A DNA stretch of 7,586 nucleotides from Actinomycetota bacterium. Its GTDB lineage: Bacteria > Actinomycetota > Actinomycetes > S36-B12 > UBA5976. Position 1 is the first letter of the stretch. Each line of letters opens with the position of its first letter. A program made the translations under genes and the position numbers. Positions 1 through 4,794 of this stretch are shown here, piece after piece. Under the pieces are notes generated by a model. The model did no database searches. It was given only the letters and a program-made list of their open reading frames with translations, and was not told the origin of the DNA. Where the stretch lies: positions 1 through 7,586 of the forward strand of contig SXYE01000046.1 of assembly GCA_005789325.1 (NCBI GenBank). The letters run 5' to 3'.

Positions 1-32
1 ATAGCATTAATTTGGTCTTGAGTAAAGTCCAT
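1..32 (-). CDS. 5' end of an unidentified gene, cut by the window edge
   Basis: Only the first ten codons are visible, reading MDFTQDQINA. The start is well supported: an ATG at 32-30 is preceded by a strong Shine-Dalgarno sequence AGGAGG at 43-38 with a 5-nt spacer, the best ribosome-binding site in the window. The gene begins 23 nt after the stop of the truncated leuS fragment and is not part of LeuS. The pattern FT-x-D-Q-x-x-A resembles the Q motif that opens many superfamily 1 helicases (UvrD, RecD or Dda type, typically (F/L)T-x-x-Q-x-x-A-(I/V)). Ten residues are far too few to name it, so the helicase idea is only a suggestion. Its position directly at the leuS break suggests it is the first gene of inserted or rearranged DNA. 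Confidence 0.6.
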   Translation of the reverse strand, partial: MDFTQDQINA

Positions 33-55
33 ATCTTCCTCCTATAATCCAAAAA

Positions 56-298
56 CTAGTATGGCAAGTAGTATCTAGAAACAACATCACCGATGGCAAA
101 TGCTTCAGCGTGACCCATGTGTAAATCACCAGATGGGTAAGAAAACATATCTAAAACATAAATTCTTGGACGTTCATCATCTGGATCATTGGAGGAATTA
201 AAAGGTTGCTTCTTTTCCCAAATAGGTAGCCACTTAGCCTGGATTGCTTCTATGTCCAGTGTGGAATTTGCTTCTTGGTTATCTTTTGGGTTGTTCAC
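56..298 (-). pseudogene. leuS: leuS 5' fragment (leucyl-tRNA synthetase, truncated after about 76 residues)
   Basis: Leucyl-tRNA synthetase charges tRNA-Leu with leucine in the cytoplasm and is essential; full-length proteins have more than 800 residues. This frame has 80 codons. It starts at a GTG (298-296) and matches the LeuS N-terminus: a helix around residues 14-30 (AIQAKWLPIWEKK), then YVLDMFSYPSGDLHMGH at about 47-63, where HMGH (60-63) is the class I HIGH signature, then GDVVSRY to residue 76. In LeuS proteins a Trp and the Rossmann-fold core follow; here the frame reads YLPY and a TAG stop. No further LeuS sequence appears in the bases that follow. The catalytic core, editing domain, KMSKS loop and anticodon domain are all missing, so this piece cannot be a synthetase. 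It starts 10 nt after the upstream kinase gene with only a weak ribosome-binding site. leuS is expected in this position in actinobacteria, so this is probably the original locus, broken. Confidence 0.85.
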
Positions 299-308
299 GA
301 GGTAAAAC

Positions 309-914
309 TTACCGATTAGTCCTCACGAATTGCGAACTGGTGTCAATATTGACCTCGGGCGAGCCATCAATCCAGATATTTGAATTTTCTTTGGTCTTAT
401 TTTCCTTAAAGTATTTCATTTCTTGTATTTGCCAATTTAGCATTTGCTCTTTAATTTGCTGACCATCTCGATTTAAAACCCGTTGTATTCCTACGTTTTG
501 TTCAACCTCTATCCAAATCTTCAAACATGCATGGTCAGATACTTTTTTAACTGATGAACCCACTCCTTCAATAATTAGGTAGGGATGGGTTTCGATTACA
601 ACTTTTTCATTTCGTTTAGTCAGTGCCCAATCAAACTTAAAGAATTCAATTACTTGCTTGTCCAATAGAGGTTGAACAATCCACTTGTGTAAGTCATTTG
701 ATGTTTTTTGACTTAAGGCTTCTTCCCAGCCTTCATATATTTCGTCCATGTGAACAATTGGGCAATTATCTAAATACCTGGACAAGGAATTAGCCAAAGT
801 TGTTTTACCTGAACCAGCAGGACCATCAATGCATATTAATTTTGCCTCACCACATTTTGTGGATGATGATTGGACCAGTTCAACTAATTCACTTATTGGA
901 CAGAGCTGTATCAA
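309..914 (-). CDS. P-loop kinase of the uridine-kinase type, candidate thiamine (or precursor) kinase
   Basis: This 201-residue protein has a Walker A motif GPAGSGKT at residues 31-38, an HMDEIYEGW segment at 55-63 whose Asp57 matches the catalytic or substrate-binding acid of uridine-kinase-like enzymes, and a Walker-B-like strand YLIIEG in the middle. The C-terminal third holds an RVLNRDG segment that may be part of the Arg-rich lid. It has no signal peptide or membrane span, so it should be cytosolic. The start is TTG (914-912) and overlaps the transporter stop as TTGA; no ATG or GTG occurs in frame before the Walker motif, so this start is likely. It lies in the same TPP-riboswitch-controlled unit as pnuT. 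Facilitator-type Pnu transporters rely on phosphorylation of their substrate for trapping, so it may phosphorylate thiamine or a thiamine precursor. That role is inferred from context; relatives are usually annotated only as uridine kinase or AAA ATPase. Confidence 0.75.
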   Translation of the reverse strand: MIQLCPISELVELVQSSSTKCGEAKLICIDGPAGSGKTTLANSLSRYLDNCPIVHMDEIYEGWEEALSQKTSNDLHKWIVQPLLDKQVIEFFKFDWALTKRNEKVVIETHPYLIIEGVGSSVKKVSDHACLKIWIEVEQNVGIQRVLNRDGQQIKEQMLNWQIQEMKYFKENKTKENSNIWIDGSPEVNIDTSSQFVRTNR

Positions 915-1486
915 TATGAATTTGCCTTAACAACCCATTTTCTCCAACCCACAATTGCCACAGCTGCGAAGACAATGTAGAGAATTGAAGTAAACCAAAG
1001 CTCTTGATTGGCATAGTGAACAGTTGCCACAATGTTGACAACAAACCAAATCGGCCATGCTTCAAATTTTTCTCGAACCATTAAAATTTGAGCGATTACA
1101 CTTCCTAATAAAATAAATGAATCAGGCCAGGTTGCAGCAGCACCAATTCGTGCCAAAGTTGGGGCTAACAAAAACCACGACACAATGAGTGTTAAAAACC
1201 AAATTAATCTGAATTTAGAACTTAACCTTCCTGGTTTTGCTCCAGTTTTGCCCCAGCCAAACCAGCCCCAAATAGCTCCAGCAATAAAAACCAATTGCAA
1301 GAATGCACTTGCAATTAAGTCATATTGAAGAAACAAAACTGCGTAAAGCGCTGAACCAATTAACCACCAAGGCCAAGTAAATCTTGATCCGGTTGTCCCA
1401 AGCCATACTCCAGTTAATGAAGTAATTACTGCCAAAAGTTCCAAAAGAGTTACTGGATAATTTAAAACTGTGAAAATAACAATCAT
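911..1486 (-). CDS. pnuT: PnuT, PnuC-family vitamin transporter (probably thiamine)
   Basis: This is a 191-residue, very hydrophobic integral membrane protein with about seven predicted spans. PnuC-family signatures are present: TWPWWLIGSALYAVLFLQY at about 37-55, the aromatic GWFGWG at 74-79, a QILMVREKFEAW segment at 133-144, a VNI/Y pair at 150-158, and a terminal GWRKW. PnuC transports nicotinamide riboside, but members placed under TPP riboswitches (PnuT) carry thiamine. The riboswitch directly upstream therefore favours thiamine over nicotinamide riboside. The start chosen is ATG 1486-1484, which follows AGGGAG (1500-1495) by 8 nt. A longer frame beginning at 1516 starts inside the conserved riboswitch core and is rejected. 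The stop overlaps the downstream kinase by 4 nt, suggesting translational coupling. Transport is probably facilitated diffusion driven by intracellular phosphorylation. Confidence 0.85.
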   Translation of the reverse strand: MIVIFTVLNYPVTLLELLAVITSLTGVWLGTTGSRFTWPWWLIGSALYAVLFLQYDLIASAFLQLVFIAGAIWGWFGWGKTGAKPGRLSSKFRLIWFLTLIVSWFLLAPTLARIGAAATWPDSFILLGSVIAQILMVREKFEAWPIWFVVNIVATVHYANQELWFTSILYIVFAAVAIVGWRKWVVKANSY

Positions 1487-1493
1487 AATTTCT

Positions 1494-1585
1494 TCTCCCT
1501 GTCTGGCATTACCCAAACGGTTAAACGGTCAGCGACACCACTTAGTCGCTCTCTCAGTCCGGATCAGGTCCGAACTCCCGTGTGT
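1494..1585 (-). promoter_or_regulatory. TPP riboswitch (THI element) controlling pnuT
   Basis: On the minus strand the leader contains the conserved THI-box pieces in order: CACGGGAG, a short hairpin (CGGA/TCCG), the signature GGACTGAGAG, an optional stem AGCGAC/GTCGCT, GACCGTTTAACC, and GGGTAATGCCAG followed by CAGGGAG. The CTGAGA and TAATGCCAG blocks form the thiamine pyrophosphate pocket in this riboswitch class. The 3' strand of the aptamer runs straight into the AGGGAG ribosome-binding site of pnuT (1500-1495). No T-rich terminator lies between aptamer and start codon. Control is therefore most likely translational: bound TPP hides the ribosome-binding site and turns the transporter and the coupled kinase off. 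The ends given are approximate. Confidence 0.93.
1495..1500 (-). promoter_or_regulatory. Ribosome-binding site of pnuT, embedded in the riboswitch 3' edge
   Basis: AGGGAG sits 8 nt before ATG 1486-1484 and overlaps the end of the TPP aptamer. It fixes the pnuT start and makes the site accessible or hidden depending on the riboswitch fold. Confidence 0.75.
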
Positions 1586-1598
1586 TAATTAATTAACA
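1583..1598. repeat. 16-bp perfect palindrome upstream of the TPP riboswitch
   Basis: TGTTAATTAATTAACA reads the same on both strands and abuts the 5' edge of the riboswitch. It lies in the only gap (1586-1621) between the tRNA-Ala locus and the aptamer, where a pnuT promoter would be expected. I could not assign a convincing -35/-10 pair. It may be an AT-rich promoter core, an operator, or chance in low-GC DNA. Confidence 0.4.
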
Positions 1599-1621
1599 AC
1601 GTATCACAAAATTTAAGTCAG

Positions 1622-1694
1622 TGGAGCTAAGGGGATTTGAACCCCTGACCCGTTGCATGCCATGAATGTGCGCTACTAGCTGCGCCATTGCCCC
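1622..1694 (-). tRNA. tRNA-Ala (anticodon GGC), degenerate, possibly a pseudo-tRNA
   Basis: The 73-nt sequence fits standard tRNA numbering exactly. The acceptor strand begins GGGGCAA and ends TAGCTCC plus A73, with the G3-U70 alanine identity pair. The D stem is GCGC/GCGC. The T arm is AGGGG, TTCAAAT, CCCCT. The anticodon loop is ATGGCAT, with U33 and GGC at 34-36. CCA is not encoded. The fold is damaged: the anticodon stem CATTC/GCAAC pairs at only two of five positions (29-41 and 31-39), A6 opposes A67, and the universally conserved G18 is A. A typical tRNA-Ala(GGC) would have an anticodon stem such as CCTGC/GCAGG. The locus sits where tRNA-Ala is expected in actinobacteria, between the rsfS/phosphatase pair and leuS. 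It may be a decayed gene or carry sequence errors; whether it is charged cannot be told from here. Confidence 0.8.
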
Positions 1695-1755
1695 AATTTA
1701 TTTGTTACAGAAATAGAACTCTACCGAAACTTATTAAAATAGTTTCTCTTGAGTC

Positions 1756-2403
1756 CTATCGATCATCACTTAGAGCAGGTGTTGGAAGAGATCCAGCGTT
1801 ATATTCAACTAATCTCCACGGCAAATGAGCTTCGGCTGGTTCATTCAAAACAATCCAAGAACAATTACTAATGATTCCCAAAGATACCCATGTTTTTGCA
1901 GGCAAACCCATTAATTTTCCTGCGGCAACTCTTGCAGCACCACCATGTGTTGCAATAACAAAAACAGAGTTATCTGGAACATTAACAATATGTTGATAAA
2001 TTCCTTTAACCATTCGATCGGCAACTTCAGATCTAGTTTCTCCTGTTGTTCCAGGTCTAATTTCTTGACCAGCTGACCAATTCAAATATTCATTTTCATA
2101 CTTTGTTTTTAATTCTGAATACGTAAGTCCTTCCCACAATCCATGAGCAGTTTCTCTAAACAATGGATCTTTGGGGACTTCTAGATTTAATAAGCTTGCT
2201 AATTCTAATCCTGTTTTATTTGCACGCATTAAATCTGATGATGCAATATATGTTGGCTTAAGATGACGAAGCAATTGTGCAGCATTCTTTGCTTGCTGCT
2301 CTCCTACTTCATCCAATGGAATATCGGTTTGACCCTGAAATCTTTGTTCTAGATTCCAACTAGTTCTTCCATGCCTCCACAAAACAAGCTGACGATTAGC
2401 CAT
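1756..2403 (-). CDS. gpgP: Histidine phosphatase, likely glucosyl-3-phosphoglycerate phosphatase (GpgP-like)
   Basis: This is a 215-residue member of the phosphoglycerate-mutase-like histidine phosphatase superfamily. It shows the catalytic motif LWRHGRTSWN with phospho-accepting His11 and Arg10, a second Arg in SSDLMRA (Arg60), the acid Glu84 in FRETAHGLWEG, and the second catalytic His153 in ATHGG. The position immediately after rsfS and nadD matches Mycobacterium tuberculosis Rv2419c, characterised as a glucosyl-3-phosphoglycerate phosphatase in glucosylglycerate and methylglucose polysaccharide synthesis. The superfamily assignment is firm; the substrate is inferred from synteny only. The start is ATG 2403-2401, overlapping the rsfS stop region by 8 nt, with GAGG six nt upstream. 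A 13-residue longer form from 2442 would overlap rsfS by 47 nt and put non-homologous sequence before the first strand, so it is not used. Probably cytosolic and co-transcribed with rsfS. Confidence 0.85.
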   Translation of the reverse strand: MANRQLVLWRHGRTSWNLEQRFQGQTDIPLDEVGEQQAKNAAQLLRHLKPTYIASSDLMRANKTGLELASLLNLEVPKDPLFRETAHGLWEGLTYSELKTKYENEYLNWSAGQEIRPGTTGETRSEVADRMVKGIYQHIVNVPDNSVFVIATHGGAARVAAGKLMGLPAKTWVSLGIISNCSWIVLNEPAEAHLPWRLVEYNAGSLPTPALSDDR

Positions 2404-2752
2404 TAACAACCTCGATTGGACAATCTTTCCAAAGTCTTTCAATGCTGTAATAATCTCGATCTTTAGCTAATTGCACATGCACCACAATTTCCTCGTAATC
2501 TAATAAAATCCAATGACTATCAGACTGGCCTTCTCTATTTAACGGTTTAACACCTTCGGCTGAAAGAGCTTTTTCAATAACTTCGCATACCGCTTTTACT
2601 TGTCTGTGATTTGCTGCAGATGCAATTACAAACATATCCGCCAGAGGAAATCTTGAACTTACATCAATTAGTGTCACATCAGTTGCCAATTTATCTAATG
2701 CAGCTTCGGCTGCTAGTTGTGCTAAATGTCGCGACTTTGTTGATGCTGGCAC
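2396..2752 (-). CDS. rsfS: Ribosomal silencing factor RsfS
   Basis: This 118-residue protein matches the RsfS (DUF143, Iojap) family along its whole length. RsfS binds ribosomal protein L14 on the 50S subunit and blocks joining with 30S, dampening translation when nutrients are scarce. Visible family blocks are DVSSRFPLADMFVIASA at about 30-46, RQVKAVCEVIEKAL at 50-63, HWILLDYEEIVVHVQ at about 80-94, and the ending YYSIERLWKDCP. The start is GTG (2752-2750); an in-frame TGA lies 18 nt upstream and no ATG is available before the conserved region. No strong ribosome-binding site is seen. A seven-codon frame (MIESINS) ends at TAG overlapping this GTG, perhaps by chance. The lytR-type gene often found between nadD and rsfS in Streptomyces is absent here. 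Confidence 0.95.
   Translation of the reverse strand: MPASTKSRHLAQLAAEAALDKLATDVTLIDVSSRFPLADMFVIASAANHRQVKAVCEVIEKALSAEGVKPLNREGQSDSHWILLDYEEIVVHVQLAKDRDYYSIERLWKDCPIEVVNG
2401..2413 (-). promoter_or_regulatory. Ribosome-binding site and start that decide the phosphatase start
   Basis: GAGG at 2413-2410 lies 6 nt before ATG 2403-2401, inside the last codons of rsfS. This spacing supports the shorter phosphatase and implies translational coupling to rsfS. Confidence 0.65.
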
Positions 2753-2794
2753 TAAGAATTTATACTTTCAATCATTAACTCTATTATTGCACAC

Positions 2795-3358
2795 TCAATT
2801 CTTGTATAAATCATTGGCTAAAATATAAGCCTCAACAGATGCTGGAACTAGGTCTGAAATTGATTCCTTATTTTTTACTTTTTCTCGAATTTGAGTAGAT
2901 GATATTTGTATTGGATCCATCTGAATTCGATCAAATCGCCAGTCTTGAGTGAAGTCACCAGCTCTTTGTACAACAAAAATGCGTGCAAGGGTTTTTACCT
3001 TGTTTGGTTGCTGCCAGGTTTCAATTCCAGCTACCGCATCACTACCTAGAATAAGCATGAATTCAGTGTTTTCATATTTTTTGTGTAATTCCTCTAAAGT
3101 TTCATAAGTATAAGTTGGGCTGGATCGATTTATTTCCAAATCAAGTACCTCAACATTTGAAATTGATTCGGTTGCCAATTTAGTCATTGCTAATCGATGT
3201 TGTGGACTTGTAATTGGTTGTTTTTGCCAAGGATCACCTGCAGGAATGAGAAACATTTTGTCGAGTTTTAGTTGTTGTAATGCGGTTTTTAAAATTGAAA
3301 TGTGGCCAAGATGAATTGGATCAAATGTGCCACCTAACAGCCCAATTCGGCTGGTCAT
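2795..3358 (-). CDS. nadD: Nicotinate-nucleotide adenylyltransferase NadD
   Basis: NadD joins nicotinate mononucleotide and ATP to form deamido-NAD, the adenylylation step of NAD synthesis, in the cytoplasm. The 187-residue protein is a typical nucleotidyltransferase: GGTFDPIHLGH at residues 9-19 with the ATP-binding His16 and His19, LIPAGDPWQK at about 37-46, LGSDAV at 104-109, and the C-terminal signature ISSTQIR at 152-158. Length is normal for bacterial NadD. The ATG start (3358-3356) lies 3 nt after the stop of the small membrane-protein gene. Its own ribosome-binding site is weak, so translation probably depends on coupling. rsfS follows after 42 nt, the usual actinobacterial order. Confidence 0.96.
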   Translation of the reverse strand: MTSRIGLLGGTFDPIHLGHISILKTALQQLKLDKMFLIPAGDPWQKQPITSPQHRLAMTKLATESISNVEVLDLEINRSSPTYTYETLEELHKKYENTEFMLILGSDAVAGIETWQQPNKVKTLARIFVVQRAGDFTQDWRFDRIQMDPIQISSTQIREKVKNKESISDLVPASVEAYILANDLYKN

Positions 3359-3361
3359 ACT

Positions 3362-3493
3362 TTATCTATCAGAATCAAGACGCGTAACTAGAAAAAGTGC
3401 GAAACAAAGCAAACCAAAAGTTCCAAGACCAAAAATCACTGGAGAAAATGGAAGATCAACTGACTTTTCTGCCATCTCACTTAGTTTTATCAT
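3362..3493 (-). CDS. Small single-span membrane protein (43 residues), function unknown
   Basis: A short frame fills the whole gap between proA and nadD. It starts at ATG 3493-3491, overlaps the proA stop as ATGA, and ends with TAA at 3364-3362, 3 nt before the nadD ATG. AGGAGAGAG at 3508-3500 provides a ribosome-binding site. The protein has a polar N-terminus (MIKLSEMAEKSVDLPF), one hydrophobic segment of about 21 residues starting near Pro18 (PVIFGLGTFGLLCFALFLVTR), and a short charged tail RLDSDR. That suggests one membrane span with the basic/acidic tail probably in the cytoplasm. From memory, actinobacteria often encode a similarly built small protein (Leu-Pro-rich start, one span, short tail) next to nadD; I cannot check this here. 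Its job is unknown. The tight packing and overlap argue that it is translated rather than a chance frame. Confidence 0.75.
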   Translation of the reverse strand: MIKLSEMAEKSVDLPFSPVIFGLGTFGLLCFALFLVTRLDSDR

Positions 3494-4782
3494 TTATTTC
3501 TCTCTCCTACTTTTCCTCGGATATGACCTTTCCCTCTTACAATATATTTTGTACTAGTCATCTCAACGAGCCCCATCGGCCCTCTAGCGTGAAGTTTTTG
3601 ATTTGAAATTCCGATTTCAGCACCAAAACCAAACTCGCCACCATCAGTAAATCGAGTAGAAGCATTTACCATAACGGCAGCAGAATCAACTTGTGCAACA
3701 AATTTATCAATACTTGTCATCGAATCAGAAACAATTGCTTCAGTGTGATTTGATGACCACTTTCTGATGTGTTGAATTGCCTCTTCCATTGAGTCAACTA
3801 TTCCAGCAGCAATATCAAGACTGTAATATTCTGCAGCCCAATCTTCATCAGTAACTGGTTCAAAACTTATCGCTGCTTTCTCGCAGTATTGTTTAATTTT
3901 TTCATCACCATGAATAGTTACTTGCTTATCTTTAAGTGCAGCTAATGCTTTAGGTAAAAAGTTTGGTGCGATATCTTGGTGAACTAAAAAAGTTTCGGCT
4001 GCATTACACACACTTACTCTTGACGCTTTCGAATTAACCAGAATTGACACAGCCATCTCAATGTCTGCATCTTTGTCAATATAAACATGGCAATTACCAA
4101 CACCAGTTTCAATTACTGGAACGAGTGAATCATTAACGATTGAATTTATTAAAGATGCACCACCTCTAGGAATTAGTAAATCAACAAATCCTCTGGCACT
4201 CATTAATTGTTTCACTGATTCATGAGTATCACTAGGAACTAATTGAATTGCATCAATATCAACGCCTGATTCTTTTAAGGAGTTGCGCATAACTTCAACT
4301 AATGATTCGTTGGTGTTTTTTGCAGACGATGAGCCTCTTAGTAGAGCTGCGTTACCACTTTTTAAACATAGTCCTGCAGCATCAACTGTCACATTTGGTC
4401 GAGCTTCATAAATCATTCCAATAACACCCATTGGAACTCTTTTTTGTTCTATTTCTAATCCATTTGGTTGTACCCACCCACGAATTACTTCACCAATTGG
4501 ATCTGGAAGTTTTGCTATATCTAATAGGCCTTGGGAAACTTCTTTTATTCGTTCTGTATTTAGAGTTAACCGATCTACGATTGCTGCATCAGTTCCAGTA
4601 CTTTTTGCTTTTTCAACATCAACTTGATTTGCTTTTGTAATTTTGTCGCTGTTTGCTATCAAAGCCTGAGCCATAGAAATAAGTGCCTTGTCTTTAACCT
4701 CACGATTAAGTTGCGCTAATTGATAACTTGCTATCCGGGCTCTCTTTGCAATCTCAACAACTGCGTTATCTTTGTCAGCCAT
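3490..4782 (-). CDS. proA: Gamma-glutamyl phosphate reductase ProA
   Basis: ProA reduces gamma-glutamyl phosphate with NADPH to glutamate-5-semialdehyde, the second step of proline synthesis; the semialdehyde then cyclises for ProC (not in this window). The 430-residue protein covers the whole family. It shows VPMGVIGMIYEARPNVTVDAA at about 117-136, KSGNAALLRG at 141-150, PRGGASLI at 205-212, VIETGVGNCHVYID at 223-236, the catalytic Cys259 in SVCNAAETFLVH, and the conserved GGEFGFGAEIGIS and LHARGPMGL blocks near the C-terminus. The ATG start (4782-4780) comes 12 nt after the proB stop. No strong ribosome-binding site is seen, so it is probably coupled to proB. Its stop overlaps the small downstream gene by 4 nt. 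Confidence 0.97.
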   Translation of the reverse strand: MADKDNAVVEIAKRARIASYQLAQLNREVKDKALISMAQALIANSDKITKANQVDVEKAKSTGTDAAIVDRLTLNTERIKEVSQGLLDIAKLPDPIGEVIRGWVQPNGLEIEQKRVPMGVIGMIYEARPNVTVDAAGLCLKSGNAALLRGSSSAKNTNESLVEVMRNSLKESGVDIDAIQLVPSDTHESVKQLMSARGFVDLLIPRGGASLINSIVNDSLVPVIETGVGNCHVYIDKDADIEMAVSILVNSKASRVSVCNAAETFLVHQDIAPNFLPKALAALKDKQVTIHGDEKIKQYCEKAAISFEPVTDEDWAAEYYSLDIAAGIVDSMEEAIQHIRKWSSNHTEAIVSDSMTSIDKFVAQVDSAAVMVNASTRFTDGGEFGFGAEIGISNQKLHARGPMGLVEMTSTKYIVRGKGHIRGKVGERNK

Positions 4783-4794
4783 GTTAATTAAATT

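Noticed and set aside
301..313. Short inverted repeat GGTAA-AAC-TTACC between the kinase and leuS
   Set aside because: A five-base-pair AT-rich stem with no T-tract is too weak to be a terminator and is expected by chance.
244..462. Plus-strand frame opposite leuS and the kinase
   Set aside because: Antisense to recognised genes, low-complexity hydrophobic/Cys-rich translation, no family resemblance or ribosome-binding site.
1487..1516. Ten-residue N-terminal extension of PnuT starting at ATG 1516
   Set aside because: That ATG is part of the conserved TAATGCCAG core of the TPP riboswitch; the good ribosome-binding site lies between it and the real start at 1486.
2404..2442. Thirteen-residue N-terminal extension of the histidine phosphatase
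   Set aside because: It would overlap rsfS by 47 nt and adds sequence before the RHG motif strand; the ATG at 2403 has GAGG at correct spacing.
2753..2776. Seven-codon leader frame (MIESINS) ending on the rsfS start
   Set aside because: No ribosome-binding site or regulatory codon pattern; the TAG/GTG overlap may be chance.
3327..3606. Two overlapping plus-strand frames around the proA-nadD junction
   Set aside because: Both are antisense to proA, nadD and the small membrane protein, which account for the region with proper overlaps and ribosome-binding sites.
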